Origin: Klebsiella terrigena | GTDB lineage: Bacteria > Pseudomonadota > Gammaproteobacteria > Enterobacterales > Enterobacteriaceae | Direction: 5' to 3' | Assembly (NCBI RefSeq): GCF_006539725.1 | Contig: NZ_BJNO01000005.1 | Span: 62,001 to 126,000, forward strand | Length of the DNA stretch: 64,000 nt | Shown: piece by piece, positions 10,154 to 20,026 of the stretch | Layout: the number at the start of each line of letters is the position of its first letter | Position numbering within the stretch: the stretch's first letter is position 1 | The notes under the pieces: generated by a model | Told to the model about the DNA's origin: nothing | The model's input: the letters and a program-made list of their open reading frames with translations, nothing else | The model's database searches: none | Translations under genes and position numbers: made by a program

Positions 10154-10918
10154 TTAGACTGCAACCAGCATCCCGCCGTCGACGAACAGCAGATGACCGT
10201 TGACGAAATCAGAGGCTTTAGAGGACAGGAACACCGCGGCGCCAACCAGCTCCTGCGGATCGCCCCAGCGGGCGGCCGGCGTGCGCTTGCACAGCCAGTC
10301 GGTGAACGCTTTGTCATCAACCAGCGCCTGGGTCATGGCGGTTTTAAAGTAGCCCGGCGCGATGCCGTTGACCTGGACGTTATAGCGCGCCAGCTCGACG
10401 CACATGCCGCGGGTCAGCATTTTTACCGCGCCTTTGGCGGCGGCGTACGGCGTGATGGTGTCGCGACCAAGCTCGCTCTGCATTGAGCAGATATTGACGA
10501 TTTTCCCGCGCTGGCGAGCGACCATCCGCTTCGCCACCGCCTGGGAGACGAGAAATACCGCGGTTTGGTTCACGGAAATAACATCGTTCCATTCCTGCAC
10601 CGGAAACTCGGTAAACGGATGGCGTCGCTGAATGCCCGCATTATTAAATAATACGTCGATGGCGCCAATTTCTTCTTCGATTTTACCAATGGCCTGCTCG
10701 ACGGAATCAGCATCGGTAACATTAAATACCGCCGCATGAGCGATGGCACCTTCATCACGTAATTTCATGACCGCATCATCTGCACGGGGGGCAGAAATAT
10801 CGTTGATAATAATTTCTGCGCCATATTGTGCAAGGCCCTGGGCCATGACAAAACCAATACCTTGCCCGGCGCCAGTAATTAAAATGCGTTTGCCCTGTAA
10901 GCTGAAAAGATCTTTCAT
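10154..10918 (-). CDS. idnO: 5-keto-D-gluconate 5-reductase (gluconate 5-dehydrogenase)
   Basis: A short-chain dehydrogenase that interconverts 5-ketogluconate and gluconate with NAD(P)H. The 254-residue protein has the cofactor loop TGAGQGIG (16-23), NNAG near 92, a catalytic Ser in NICSMQSELG, and YAAAK with the Tyr/Lys pair. It is near-identical in wording to E. coli IdnO through the active site (RRHPFTEFP, RGMCVELARYN, VNGIAPGYFKT). It is first in the idnO-idnK-yhcH operon, divergent from a LacI-family gene. KduD-type enzymes are the main alternative, but the match to IdnO is much better. Confidence 0.93.
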   Translation of the reverse strand: MKDLFSLQGKRILITGAGQGIGFVMAQGLAQYGAEIIINDISAPRADDAVMKLRDEGAIAHAAVFNVTDADSVEQAIGKIEEEIGAIDVLFNNAGIQRRHPFTEFPVQEWNDVISVNQTAVFLVSQAVAKRMVARQRGKIVNICSMQSELGRDTITPYAAAKGAVKMLTRGMCVELARYNVQVNGIAPGYFKTAMTQALVDDKAFTDWLCKRTPAARWGDPQELVGAAVFLSSKASDFVNGHLLFVDGGMLVAV

Positions 10919-11001
10919 CTTGATATCCTGATTAACGGCTGAATATAAATGACGGTGTACGCTTTTATTCCTGATTCACGAAAAGGTGAAGCGGAAGAAC
11001 C

Positions 11002-11052
11002 TGTGCTCTATCTCACGGATTTTTGCCGGGTAAAACCGTGATCGAGATCACT
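11002..11052. promoter_or_regulatory. Two candidate CRP sites in the idnO/regulator divergent region
   Basis: A strong core, GTGATCGAGATCAC (11038-11051), keeps both TGTGA/TCACA half-sites except the outermost bases. A weaker one, TGTGCTCTATCTCACG (11002-11017), matches 8 of 10 consensus bases. Centres are 35 bp apart. CRP activation fits a gluconate/ketogluconate operon. Confidence 0.55.
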
Positions 11053-11060
11053 CAAAACGG

Positions 11061-11127
11061 TGTTACGAAAAGGGGTTACATTAAACGTGAAGCCGGGCGT
11101 AAATTCCCGTTACTCAAGGGGTTAACG
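11061..11127. promoter_or_regulatory. Pair of imperfect 20-bp repeats, possible regulator binding sites
   Basis: TGTTACGAAAAGGGGTTACA (11061-11080) and CGTTACTCAAGGGGTTAACG (11108-11127) share the pattern GTTAC-x2-3-AAGGGGTTA and lie 47 bp apart. GTTAC is also the half-site of the GntR/IdnR operator as I remember it (ATGTTACCGGTAACAT), but here it is repeated in direct orientation. Assignment to the neighbouring regulator is inference. Confidence 0.35.
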
Positions 11128-11206
11128 AGAGTGAGGTTCGATTCTCTTTTTGTTCATCGGCAGGCATAATAACCTGATGCAGTGGACGTATTTGACGGGC
11201 AGGTAG

Positions 11207-12199
11207 ATGAAAGCACAACGCATAACGCTCAATGATATTGCAGCGCTGGCTGGCGTAACCAAAATGACCGTCAGCCGCTATTTACGTACGCCGGATAAAG
11301 TTAAACCGGAGACGGCAGAGCGCATCGCCAGCGTAATTGCTGAAATTGGCTACGAGCCCGACCCCGACAACCCGGCGATGATCGGCGCCGTCGTGCCGCG
11401 CATTGGCGTACTGATCCCCTCCTTTCATAACCAAATCTTTGCTGACCTGCTGGCCGGTATCGAATCGGTTACCGCCGCGCACGGCTATCAGACGCTGGTG
11501 GTGAACTATGATTATGACCGCCAGCGCGAAGAGGAGCAGATAGCCGCCGTACTGGCCTTTAACGTCAAGGGCCTGCTGCTGACCGAATCGGCTCACACCC
11601 TGCGGGCCGATAAGTACCTCAATGCGGCGAAAATTCCCGTTGCGGAAGTGATGGGCCTGACCGACAACCCGGGGCGTATCAACGTGGGCTTTGACAACTT
11701 CAAGGCCGGTTTCGATATGACCAATATGCTGCTGGCGAGCGGCAAACGGCAGATCGTCTATTTTGGCGCGATGTCCGACGTGCGCGACGAGCAGCGCTAC
11801 GCCGGCTACTGCGAGGCGATGGAAAATGCCGGGCTGACGGTGGGGCGCATCGCGCCGAATAAGGTGTCGTCGGTATCGATCGGTACCGGGATGATGACCC
11901 TGGCGCGCCAGATGTATGCCCGCATGGACGGCATTCTGTGCACCAATGACGATCTGGCTGTTGGCGTGTTACAGGAGTGCCTGGCATCAGGTATCAACGT
12001 GCCTGAAGAGCTGGCGATAGCCGGTTTTCATGGCCTGGAAATCGGCCAGATTATCTCCCCGCGTCTGGCGAGCGTCCTGACGCCGCGCTTTGAAATGGGT
12101 AAGGTCGCAACCGAGATATTAATCAAAAAAATCAAAGGGCTGCCGACCATTGAAAAGGTCGATCTGCACTATCGCCTGTCGATGGGAGAGACCATATAG
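11207..12199 (+). CDS. LacI-family regulator of the ketogluconate module, IdnR/GntR-like
   Basis: A 330-residue protein. The DNA-binding domain ITLNDIAALAGVTKMTVSRYL (6-26) is nearly the same as that of IdnR/GntR (VTKMTVSRY), followed by a sugar-binding-protein-like domain starting at RIGVLIPSFHNQIFADLLAGI. Conserved C-terminal signatures include CTNDDLAVGVL and AGFHGLEIGQ. It is divergent from idnO with CRP-like sites and repeats in between, so control of the idnO operon and perhaps of the two genes downstream is likely. It shares the IdnR effector-domain phrases but is clearly not a close orthologue, so no symbol is assigned. Confidence 0.87.
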   Translation: MKAQRITLNDIAALAGVTKMTVSRYLRTPDKVKPETAERIASVIAEIGYEPDPDNPAMIGAVVPRIGVLIPSFHNQIFADLLAGIESVTAAHGYQTLVVNYDYDRQREEEQIAAVLAFNVKGLLLTESAHTLRADKYLNAAKIPVAEVMGLTDNPGRINVGFDNFKAGFDMTNMLLASGKRQIVYFGAMSDVRDEQRYAGYCEAMENAGLTVGRIAPNKVSSVSIGTGMMTLARQMYARMDGILCTNDDLAVGVLQECLASGINVPEELAIAGFHGLEIGQIISPRLASVLTPRFEMGKVATEILIKKIKGLPTIEKVDLHYRLSMGETI

Positions 12200-12258
12200 C
12201 GCCGCCGGCATGGCGATGACGCCGTGTTAGCAGAAAGTTAACGTACTATCCGCTCGAG

Positions 12259-12280
12259 ACCCGCAATCCGCGGGTTTTGT
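12259..12280 (+). terminator. Terminator after the IdnR-like gene
   Basis: ACCCGC / GCGGGT with a 5-nt loop is followed by TTTG, 60 nt past the regulator stop codon. The stem is short and the T-run is modest. Confidence 0.5.
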
Positions 12281-12326
12281 CTTATCGATCACGGACGGTG
12301 TAACAGCTATTTTTAACACGATTCAG

Positions 12327-12342
12327 CGTGATGCAGATCGCA
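12327..12342. promoter_or_regulatory. Candidate CRP site upstream of the hydroxyacid dehydrogenase gene
   Basis: CGTGATGCAGATCGCA matches 8 of the 10 key CRP bases. It is centred about 75 bp before the ATG at 12410, a plausible activator position. Confidence 0.35.
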
Positions 12343-12409
12343 AAACGCTGCGACAAAAACCCGTTTGATAGTGGCTACAGTCGTTATGAAACTTCAAACA
12401 GGTGATCCG

Positions 12410-13360
12410 ATGAATAGTGCTATTACCCGATCCGTCCTTTTAGTAGCCCCCGTTATTGAGACCCTACAGGAGCAGCTGGCCGCCGAATTCCCGCTGCTGC
12501 GCCTGTATGAGCAGGACGATCCGATCGCCTTTTTGCGCGAGCAGGGGGAGAACGTGGCGGCCGTGGTGACCCGCGGGGACGTCGGCGTGCAGAACGGGGT
12601 GCTGGAGCTGCTGCCGCACGTTGGCCTGATCGCTATCTTCGGCGTCGGCACCGACGCGGTGGATTTAGAGTACGTCCGCTCCCGGCAGATTGCCGTCTCC
12701 ATTACCTCCGGCGTGCTGACCAACGATGTCGCCGATCTGGCGATGGGGCTGCTGCTGGCCGGCTCGCGCCAGCTGTGTCAGGGGGACCGTTTTGTGCGTG
12801 AAGGCCGCTGGCTGAACGGCGGCCTGCCGCTGGCAACTCAGGTCAGCGGCAAGCGTATCGGCATTCTGGGGATGGGCAACATCGGCCAGGCCATTGCCCG
12901 CCGCGCCCGCGGTTTTGATATGCAGGTGCTTTATACCGACCGTAAGCAGGTTGGCGGACTCGATTATCAGTGGTGCGCCGACCTGCATACCCTGGCCCAT
13001 GAAAGCGACTTTTTGGTGATCGCCGCCTCCGGCGGTGAAGCCAACCGCGGGATTATCGATGCCTCGGTCTTTAACGTGATGCCGAAACGGGCGTGGCTTA
13101 TCAATATCGCCCGGGGGGCGCTGGTCGATGAAAAGGCGCTGATTCAGGCGTTACAGGACGGTGTTATCGCCGGGGCCGCTCTCGACGTCTTTGAGGATGA
13201 ACCGCGGGTTCCCGCCGAGCTGATTGCGCTCGACAACGTGGTCCTGCAACCGCACGTCGCCAGCGCAACCCATGAAACCCGCCAGAAAATGAGCGACGTG
13301 GTTTTTGCTAACGTCGCCGCTTATTTTTCCGGTAAGCCGCTGCCTAACGCTATTCATTAA
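12410..13360 (+). CDS. D-isomer-specific 2-hydroxyacid dehydrogenase, probable 2-ketogluconate reductase
   Basis: A 316-residue NAD(P)H-dependent oxidoreductase. The Rossmann motif is GILGMGNIGQAIARR, followed by the family signature around NIARGALVDEKAL and the catalytic His in LQPHVASATHETR, with the usual Arg and Glu between them. ATG at 12410 follows CAGGTG by 5 nt; an in-frame ATG at 12365 lacks a ribosome binding site. It lies next to an MFS porter and gluconate genes, so reduction of 2-ketogluconate (or 2,5-diketogluconate) to a gluconate that IdnK can phosphorylate is the likely role. Glyoxylate/hydroxypyruvate reduction cannot be excluded from sequence. Confidence 0.82.
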   Translation: MNSAITRSVLLVAPVIETLQEQLAAEFPLLRLYEQDDPIAFLREQGENVAAVVTRGDVGVQNGVLELLPHVGLIAIFGVGTDAVDLEYVRSRQIAVSITSGVLTNDVADLAMGLLLAGSRQLCQGDRFVREGRWLNGGLPLATQVSGKRIGILGMGNIGQAIARRARGFDMQVLYTDRKQVGGLDYQWCADLHTLAHESDFLVIAASGGEANRGIIDASVFNVMPKRAWLINIARGALVDEKALIQALQDGVIAGAALDVFEDEPRVPAELIALDNVVLQPHVASATHETRQKMSDVVFANVAAYFSGKPLPNAIH

Positions 13361-13415
13361 TTAGCGCTCTTCTTTTTGTACCCAGCGCTAATGAGAACCT
13401 GGTGGGACAGGTTCT
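13361..13415. repeat. Two hairpins between dehydrogenase and MFS genes
   Basis: An 8-bp inverted repeat TTAGCGCT / AGCGCTAA (13361-13368 and 13384-13391) begins just after the stop codon, and a second hairpin AGAACCTG / CAGGTTCT (13394-13415) follows. Neither has a good T-run, so they may set relative expression or mRNA stability within the operon rather than end it. Confidence 0.5.
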
Positions 13416-13454
13416 TAAATGACAACGATAACCTCTGCATAGAGAGTGCGAAAT

Positions 13455-14759
13455 ATGAATGATAAAATTCCCAGCACCCGCTGGCTGCGTATTATTACGC
13501 CGGTGTTGATCGCCTGTATTATTTCGTTTATGGATCGGGTTAATATTAGTTTTGCTTTGCCCGGCGGCATGGAAGAGGATTTAGGTATTACCAGCCAGAT
13601 GGCCGGTGTTGCCAGCGGTATATTTTTTATTGGCTATTTATTCCTGCAAATACCCGGTGGGCGGATTGCGGTTAACGGCAGCGGAAAACGTTTTATTGCC
13701 TGGTCGCTGGTAGCCTGGGCGATCGTGTCGGTGGCGACCGGCTTTGTGACCCATGAATATCAGCTGCTGGTTCTGCGCTTTATTCTCGGCGTTTCCGAAG
13801 GCGGGATGCTGCCGGTGGTCCTGACAATGGTCAGCAACTGGTTCCCGGAAAAAGAGCTGGGCCGGGCCAACGCCTTCGTCATGATGTTTGCCCCGCTGGG
13901 CGGCATGCTGACCGCTCCGGTCTCCGGCGCTATTATTGCCGCGCTCGACTGGCGCTGGCTGTTTATTATCGAAGGGCTGCTGTCGCTGGTGGTGCTGGCG
14001 GTGTGGTGGTACATGATTAGCGACCGTCCGGAAGAGGCCCGCTGGCTGCCGGAGAAGGAGCGCGACTATCTGGTCACCACCCTCGCTGCCGAGCGGGCGG
14101 CAAAGCTTGCTGAAGATGCGGTGAGCAACGCGCCGGTAAAAGACGTGTTCCGCAATTCCGGACTGATGAAGCTGGTGATCCTCAACTTCTTCTACCAGAC
14201 CGGCGATTACGGCTACACCCTGTGGCTGCCGACCATTCTTAAAGGGCTGACCGGCGGTAACATGGCCAGCGTTGGCCTGCTGGCGGTGCTGCCGTTCGTC
14301 GCCACCCTCGCCGGGATCTACGTGATTTCATTATTTAGCGATCGCAGCGGCAAGCGCCGACTGTGGGTTCGCTTCTCGCTCTACAGCTTTGCCGCCGCGC
14401 TGGTGGCGTCGGTGGTGCTGCGCGAACACGTGGTCGCCGCCTATATCGCGCTGGTGATTTGCGGCTTCTTCCTTAAATCGGCCACCAGTCCGTTCTGGTC
14501 GATGCCGGGGCGGATTGCCTCAGCGGAAGTGGCCGGCAGCGCGCGCGGGGTGATTAACGGCCTCGGGAATCTCGGCGGCTTCTGCGGCCCCTACCTGGTG
14601 GGCGTGATGATCTATCTCTACGGGCAAAACGTGGCGGTCTGCGCGCTTGCCGGATCGTTGCTCATTGCCGGAACCATGACCTTCCTGCTGCCGAAGCGCT
14701 GCGACCTTGCGGTCAGCGAGCCCGAGGTCAGCGTCAGCAAGCAGCCACGGAGCGCGTAA
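13455..14759 (+). CDS. MFS transporter of the anion:cation symporter family, probable sugar-acid/ketogluconate importer
   Basis: A 434-residue inner membrane protein with about 12 hydrophobic segments. The N-terminal signature SFMDRVNISFALPG is typical of the hexuronate/gluconate/phthalate (ACS) branch of MFS, as is the later SDRSGKRRLWVR loop. The ATG at 13455 is preferred to the GTG at 13446. It is 94 nt downstream of the 2-hydroxyacid dehydrogenase gene and likely co-transcribed. No other permease lies in the module, so it is the best candidate for uptake of 2- and/or 5-ketogluconate. Substrate is inferred from context only. Confidence 0.83.
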   Translation: MNDKIPSTRWLRIITPVLIACIISFMDRVNISFALPGGMEEDLGITSQMAGVASGIFFIGYLFLQIPGGRIAVNGSGKRFIAWSLVAWAIVSVATGFVTHEYQLLVLRFILGVSEGGMLPVVLTMVSNWFPEKELGRANAFVMMFAPLGGMLTAPVSGAIIAALDWRWLFIIEGLLSLVVLAVWWYMISDRPEEARWLPEKERDYLVTTLAAERAAKLAEDAVSNAPVKDVFRNSGLMKLVILNFFYQTGDYGYTLWLPTILKGLTGGNMASVGLLAVLPFVATLAGIYVISLFSDRSGKRRLWVRFSLYSFAAALVASVVLREHVVAAYIALVICGFFLKSATSPFWSMPGRIASAEVAGSARGVINGLGNLGGFCGPYLVGVMIYLYGQNVAVCALAGSLLIAGTMTFLLPKRCDLAVSEPEVSVSKQPRSA

Positions 14760-14854
14760 GCTAAGGCGACATAAATCACAGTTATCATTGTAAGCGCTTC
14801 GATTAACTGACTACACTCTTGCAGATTACAACAAGAGTTAACGCAGGCTAATCA

Positions 14855-15385
14855 ATGATTCTGATAATTTATGCCCATCCCTATCCGCATCACTCGCATG
14901 CGAATAAGCGGATGCTTGAGCAGGCAGGGACGCTGGACGGCGTAGAAATACGCTCTCTTTATCAACTTTACCCCGATTTTAATATCGACGTCGCCGCCGA
15001 ACAGGCGGCGCTGGCCCGCGCGGATCTGGTTATCTGGCAGCATCCCTTACAGTGGTACAGCGTCCCGCCACTGCTGAAGCTGTGGATGGACAAGGTGCTG
15101 TCGCACGGCTGGGCCTACGGTCATAACGGCATCGCGCTGCGCGGTAAATCGCTGATGTGGGCGGTCACCACCGGCGGCGGCGAAAGCCACTTCGATATTG
15201 GCTCCTTCCCCGGTTTTGAGGTGCTGGCCCAGCCGCTGCAGGCCACCGGCCTGTACTGCGGGATGAAGTGGCTGCCGCCGTTTGCGATGCACTGCACGTT
15301 TATCTGCGACGATGAAACCCTCCAGGCGCAGGCGCGCCACTATCGACAACGCTTAATCGAATGGCAGGAGGCGCACAATGGATAG
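14855..15385 (+). CDS. kefF: Ancillary quinone oxidoreductase of the KefC potassium efflux system
   Basis: A cytosolic FMN-binding quinone reductase that docks on KefC and is needed for its full activity in electrophile defence. The 176-residue protein (E. coli 176) opens [20 protein letters not shown] and has [21 protein letters not shown], the flavodoxin-like fold signature. The stop overlaps the kefC start by 8 nt. A 7-bp hairpin (ACTCTTG / CAAGAGT, 14815-14838) lies in its leader, just before the CAGG ribosome binding site. Confidence 0.95.
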   Translation: MILIIYAHPYPHHSHANKRMLEQAGTLDGVEIRSLYQLYPDFNIDVAAEQAALARADLVIWQHPLQWYSVPPLLKLWMDKVLSHGWAYGHNGIALRGKSLMWAVTTGGGESHFDIGSFPGFEVLAQPLQATGLYCGMKWLPPFAMHCTFICDDETLQAQARHYRQRLIEWQEAHNG

Positions 15386-17243
15386 CCATACGCTGATACA
15401 GGCGCTGATCTATCTCGGATCCGCCGCGCTTATCGTACCGATTGCCGTGCGTCTTGGCCTCGGCTCGGTGCTGGGGTATTTGATCGCCGGCTGTATTATC
15501 GGCCCTTGGGGCCTGAAGCTGGTGACCGACGCCGAGACGATCCTCCACTTTGCCGAAATCGGCGTGGTGCTGATGCTGTTCGTTATCGGCCTCGAGCTTG
15601 ACCCGCAGCGCCTGTGGAAGCTGCGGGCCTCGGTATTTGGCGGCGGGGCGCTGCAGATGGTGGTTTGCGGGGCGCTGATTGGCCTGTTCTGCATGCTGCT
15701 GGGAATGCGCTGGCAGGTGGCAGAGCTTATCGGCATGACGCTGGCGCTGTCGTCTACGGCGATCGCGATGCAGGCCATGAATGAACGTAACCTGACGGTT
15801 TCGCAAATGGGGCGTAGCGCCTTTGCGGTGCTGCTGTTTCAGGATATCGCGGCCATCCCGCTGGTGGCGATGATCCCGCTGCTCGCCAGCAGCGGCGGCT
15901 CAACCACGCTGTGGGCATTCGCCCTGTCGGCGCTGAAGGTGGCGGGCGCGCTGGCGCTGGTGGTGGTGCTCGGTCGCTACCTGACCCGACCGGTGCTGCG
16001 CTTCGTTGCCCGTTCCGGCCTGCGGGAGGTGTTCAGCGCCGTAGCCCTGTTCCTGGTCTTTGGTTTTGGGCTGCTGCTGGAGGAGGTTGGGCTATCGATG
16101 GCGATGGGCGCCTTCCTGGCCGGGGTGCTGCTGGCCAGCTCTGAGTACCGTCACGCGCTGGAAAGCGATATTGAACCGTTCAAAGGCCTGCTGCTGGGGC
16201 TGTTCTTTATTGGCGTCGGGATGTCGGTAGATTTTGGCACCCTGGTGAGTCATCCCCTGCGCATTTTGATTCTGCTGGTCGGTTTCCTGGTTATTAAAGG
16301 CGTCATGCTGTGGCTGATTGCGAAACCTCTCGGCGTACCGCGCGCCCAGCGCCGCTGGTTTGCGGTGCTGCTGGGGCAGGGGAGCGAGTTTGCCTTCGTG
16401 GTATTCGGCGCCGCGCAAATGGCCGAGGTGCTGGATAGCGAGTGGGCCAAGGCGCTGACCCTGGCGGTGGCGCTGTCGATGGCGGCGACGCCGATTCTGC
16501 TGGTGCTGCTGACCCGGCTGGAAAAATCATCCTCCGGGCAGGAGCGCGAGGCCGATGAGATTGATGAGGAGCAGCCGCGGGTGATTGTCGCCGGCTTTGG
16601 CCGCTACGGACAGATTGCCGGCCGCGTGCTGCTCTCCGGCGGCGTGAAGATGGTCATCCTCGACCACGATCCAGACCACGTTGAGACGCTGCGTAAATTT
16701 GACATGAAGGTATTCTACGGCGACGCAACGCGGGCCGATCTGCTGGAGTCGGCGGGAGCGGCAAAAGCGGAAGTGCTGATCAACGCCATCGACGATCCGC
16801 AGGCCAGCCTGCAGCTGGTTGAGCTGGCGAAAGAGCACTTCCCGCATCTGCAAATTATCTCGCGGGCCCGCGATATCGATCACTATATTCAGCTGCGCCA
16901 GGCCGGGGTCGAGGCGCCCGAACGTGAAACCTTCGAGGCGGCGCTGAAATCCGGGCGCATGGCGCTGGAAGCCCTCGGTCTGGGTGCCTACGAGGCGCGC
17001 GAGCGCGCCGACCTGTTCCGCCGCTTCAATATCAAAATGGTGGAAGAGATGGTGGAGATGGCGGAAAACGATTCGGCTTCCCGCGTGGCGGTCTTTAAGC
17101 GCACCAGCGATATGCTGACCGGCATCATCAACGAAGACCGCACCCATCTGTCGCTTATCCAGCGCCACGGCTGGCAGGGTACGGAAGAGGGCAGGCACAC
17201 GGGGGACATCGCCGATGAGCCGGAGAATAAACCTTCAGCGTAA
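15378..17243 (+). CDS. kefC: Glutathione-regulated potassium-efflux antiporter
   Basis: An inner membrane K+/H+ antiporter held closed by glutathione and opened by glutathione adducts, acidifying the cytoplasm to protect against electrophiles. The 621-residue protein (E. coli 620) has a CPA2 membrane domain to about residue 385 (including [10 protein letters not shown] and [10 protein letters not shown]), then an acidic linker and a cytoplasmic KTN/RCK domain starting [18 protein letters not shown], where nucleotide and glutathione bind. The C-terminal tail is hydrophilic. It is translationally coupled to kefF. Confidence 0.96.
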   Translation: MDSHTLIQALIYLGSAALIVPIAVRLGLGSVLGYLIAGCIIGPWGLKLVTDAETILHFAEIGVVLMLFVIGLELDPQRLWKLRASVFGGGALQMVVCGALIGLFCMLLGMRWQVAELIGMTLALSSTAIAMQAMNERNLTVSQMGRSAFAVLLFQDIAAIPLVAMIPLLASSGGSTTLWAFALSALKVAGALALVVVLGRYLTRPVLRFVARSGLREVFSAVALFLVFGFGLLLEEVGLSMAMGAFLAGVLLASSEYRHALESDIEPFKGLLLGLFFIGVGMSVDFGTLVSHPLRILILLVGFLVIKGVMLWLIAKPLGVPRAQRRWFAVLLGQGSEFAFVVFGAAQMAEVLDSEWAKALTLAVALSMAATPILLVLLTRLEKSSSGQEREADEIDEEQPRVIVAGFGRYGQIAGRVLLSGGVKMVILDHDPDHVETLRKFDMKVFYGDATRADLLESAGAAKAEVLINAIDDPQASLQLVELAKEHFPHLQIISRARDIDHYIQLRQAGVEAPERETFEAALKSGRMALEALGLGAYEARERADLFRRFNIKMVEEMVEMAENDSASRVAVFKRTSDMLTGIINEDRTHLSLIQRHGWQGTEEGRHTGDIADEPENKPSA

Positions 17244-17276
17244 GGCATCGCTTAGGGTATAGCGCGTCGTTCTAAT

Positions 17277-17310
17277 CTGGCGGCTCACAAGGCTGACGTG
17301 GGCTCGCCAG
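17277..17310. repeat. Imperfect hairpin between kefC and folA
   Basis: A stem of about 12 bp (CTGGCGGCTCAC against GTGGGC-T-CGCCAG, with one bulge and a G-T pair) lies in the 167-bp spacer. No T-run follows, so it looks more like a REP-type palindrome than a terminator. Confidence 0.4.
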
Positions 17311-17349
17311 CAAATCCGAAAATTTTCGTATTCTTTACCCTCCGTCCAG

Positions 17350-17890
<541 letters not shown>

Positions 17891-17939
17891 GTCCGTCCCC
17901 GGTAGCGCCGAGCTTCCTGGAACAGGGCTTCTCAGATTA

Positions 17940-17970
17940 CCCGGATAGCGTGCAGCTATCCGGGATCTTT
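17940..17970. terminator. Terminator between convergent folA and apaH
   Basis: A perfect 10-bp stem CCCGGATAGC / GCTATCCGGG with a 5-nt loop is followed on the + strand by ATCTTTC. It lies just before the apaH stop codon and probably serves folA, possibly both directions. Confidence 0.7.
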
Positions 17971-17971
17971 C

Positions 17972-18820
17972 TCAGGAGGCAACCGCCTCACCTTCATGCA
18001 GATCCTTCTGCCGGTTCGACGGCTGGGTGAAGTACGCCTTGTCTTCCCAGCGCAGGCAGGTGAGATCTCCCCCCCAGCAGCAGCCGGTATCCAGGGCATA
18101 AATGCCGTCAGGCGTCCCGCGCCCCTCCAGCGAAGCCCAGTGGCCAAAGGCAATGCTGTACTCGTTCGCTACCGGTCCGGGGATGGCAAACCACGGCTTC
18201 AGGGGCGCCGGGGCGTCCTCCGGCGCTTCTTTGGTATACATATCCAGCTGCCCGTTCGGGAAGCAGTAGCGCATGCGGGTAAAGGCGTTGGAGATAAAAC
18301 GCAGTCGCGCAAGGCCGCTCAGCTCGTTGCTCCAGTTGTTGGGCATGTCGCCATACATGGCATCGAGGAAGAACGGATAGGAGTCGCTGGAGAGCACCGC
18401 TTCAACATCGCGCGCGCACTGCAGCGCCGTTGGCAGATCCCACTGCGGCGTGATGCCGGCATGGGCCATCACCAGCTTTTTCTCTTCATCAATCTGCATC
18501 AGCGGCTGGCGGCGCAGCCAGTTGAGAAGCTCATCGGCATCCGGCGCTTCCAGCAGCGACTTGAGGCGATCTTTCGGCTTGTTGCGGCTAATGCCGGCGA
18601 AGACCGCCAGCAGATGGAGATCGTGATTGCCGAGGACAATACGCACGCTGTCGCCCAGGGATTTTACGTAGCGTAAAACCTCCAGCGAGCCCGGGCCGCG
18701 GGCGACCAAATCGCCGGTGAGCCACAGCGTATCGCTGCCGGGAGCAAAAGCAACCTGCTTTAATAATGCGATCAGTTCATCGTAGCAACCGTGAACGTCG
18801 CCAATAAGGTATGTAGACAT
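17972..18820 (-). CDS. apaH: Symmetrical bis(5'-nucleosyl)-tetraphosphatase (Ap4A hydrolase)
   Basis: Splits Ap4A into two ADP; it also removes dinucleoside-tetraphosphate RNA caps in E. coli. The protein has 282 residues (E. coli 280). Metallophosphatase motifs are in order: GDVHGC (7-12), [14 protein letters not shown] and MAHAGI. ATG at 18820 gives the conserved [12 protein letters not shown] start; the frame extends upstream to 18886 but that stretch overlaps apaG. It is the last gene of the lptD-surA-pdxA-rsmA-apaG-apaH operon, 4 nt after apaG. Confidence 0.96.
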   Translation of the reverse strand: MSTYLIGDVHGCYDELIALLKQVAFAPGSDTLWLTGDLVARGPGSLEVLRYVKSLGDSVRIVLGNHDLHLLAVFAGISRNKPKDRLKSLLEAPDADELLNWLRRQPLMQIDEEKKLVMAHAGITPQWDLPTALQCARDVEAVLSSDSYPFFLDAMYGDMPNNWSNELSGLARLRFISNAFTRMRYCFPNGQLDMYTKEAPEDAPAPLKPWFAIPGPVANEYSIAFGHWASLEGRGTPDGIYALDTGCCWGGDLTCLRWEDKAYFTQPSNRQKDLHEGEAVAS

Positions 18821-18824
18821 GGTT

Positions 18825-19202
18825 TTAGTGAATGAGCGTTGGTACTGCGAGACGGAAAACAGGGATGTCGACGGAGAACGGCGCACCGTTCACGTCGATC
18901 ATAGCGTAATGTCCCTGCATGGTGCCCAGCGGCGTTTCAATAACCGCGCCGCTGGTGTATTGAAACTCCCCGCCAGCGGGAATATGCGGCTGCTCGCCGA
19001 CAACCCCTTCACCCTGAACCTCAGTCTCACGACCGTGACCGTTGGTGATAAGCCAGTAGCGGCCAAGTAGCTGAACCTGACTCCGCCCCAGGTTGCGGAT
19101 GGTGACGGTATAAGCGAAGACGTAACGATCGTTTTCCGGAGAAGACTGCGATTCGATATAGACGCTTTGTACCTGTACACAAACTCGGGGCGAATTGATC
19201 AT
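18825..19202 (-). CDS. apaG: ApaG (Co2+/Mg2+ efflux-associated protein, DUF525)
   Basis: A 125-residue protein with a fibronectin-III-like beta sandwich, same length as in E. coli. Conserved signatures are [38 protein letters not shown] split over two strands, and [12 protein letters not shown]. Mutants in Salmonella were linked to cobalt resistance/magnesium efflux, but the biochemical function is not settled. It lies between rsmA (2-nt gap) and apaH in one operon. Confidence 0.95.
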   Translation of the reverse strand: MINSPRVCVQVQSVYIESQSSPENDRYVFAYTVTIRNLGRSQVQLLGRYWLITNGHGRETEVQGEGVVGEQPHIPAGGEFQYTSGAVIETPLGTMQGHYAMIDVNGAPFSVDIPVFRLAVPTLIH

Positions 19203-19204
19203 GG

Positions 19205-20026
19205 TTAGCTCTCCTTGGTGGGCGAGTTTTCAGTTAACCAGTTAGCTAGCTGACAATACTGCGCCACGGAAATATTCTCTGCACGTTTCGCCGGGTCGAT
19301 GCCCAGCTCGGTCAGCACTTCAACGCTGAACAGATTGCCGAGGCTATTACGAATCGTTTTCCGGCGCTGGTTGAACGCTTCGGTGGTGATTCGGCTCAGT
19401 ACGCGAACCTCTTTGACCGGATGCGGCAGCGTGCGATAGGGCACCAGGCGCACCACGGCGGAATCGACTTTAGGCGGCGGCGTAAAGGCGGTCGGCGGGA
19501 CTTCAAGCACCGGGATTATCTGGCAGTAATACTGCGCCATGACGCTCAGTCGACCGTACGCCTTGCTGTTCGGACCGGCAACCAGGCGATTGACGACCTC
19601 TTTTTGCAGCATAAAGTGCATGTCGGCAATGGCATCAGTATAGCTGAACAGGTGGAACATCAGCGGCGTGGAGATGTTGTAAGGCAGGTTGCCGAACACG
19701 CGCAGCGGCTGACCCATGTTCTGCGACAGCTCGCCGAAGTTCATGGTCATGGCATCCTGCTGATAAATGGTCAGCTTTGGCCCTAAGAACGGGTGCGTTT
19801 TCAGGCGGGCGGCCAGGTCGCGGTCCAGCTCGATAACGGTGAGCTCGTCCAGACGTTCGCCTACCGGCTCGGTCAGCGCGGCCAGGCCCGGGCCGATTTC
19901 GACAATCGCCTGACCTTTCTGTGGATTAATGGCCGAGACAATACTGTCGATCACAAACCGATCGTTGAGAAAGTTTTGCCCGAAGCGTTTACGGGCTAAG
20001 TGGCCCTGATGGACTCGATTATTCAT
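19205..20026 (-). CDS. rsmA: 16S rRNA dimethyladenosine (A1518/A1519) methyltransferase
   Basis: Also called KsgA; dimethylates two adjacent adenosines in the 3' hairpin of 16S rRNA during late 30S assembly, and its loss gives kasugamycin resistance. The 273-residue protein (same as E. coli) carries [10 protein letters not shown] at the N-terminus, the AdoMet motif [13 protein letters not shown] (about 43-55), and the catalytic NLPYNIS near residue 113. The start codon overlaps the pdxA stop by 4 nt. Confidence 0.97.
   Translation of the reverse strand: MNNRVHQGHLARKRFGQNFLNDRFVIDSIVSAINPQKGQAIVEIGPGLAALTEPVGERLDELTVIELDRDLAARLKTHPFLGPKLTIYQQDAMTMNFGELSQNMGQPLRVFGNLPYNISTPLMFHLFSYTDAIADMHFMLQKEVVNRLVAGPNSKAYGRLSVMAQYYCQIIPVLEVPPTAFTPPPKVDSAVVRLVPYRTLPHPVKEVRVLSRITTEAFNQRRKTIRNSLGNLFSVEVLTELGIDPAKRAENISVAQYCQLANWLTENSPTKES

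Noticed and set aside
11121-11160. A tRNA T-arm-like string (GAGGTTCGATTC, then CTCTTTTT) upstream of the IdnR-like gene, possible tRNA fragment or attachment site
   Set aside because: No matching acceptor, D or anticodon arms upstream, no CCA end, and no integrase or direct-repeat partner nearby. The GGTTCGATTC match is short enough to occur by chance; a weak AGAG/CTCT hairpin explains it equally well.
17277-17310. Hairpin after kefC considered as a terminator
   Set aside because: There is no T-run (CAAATCCG follows), and it lies well upstream of the folA promoter, so it is listed only as an imperfect repeat.
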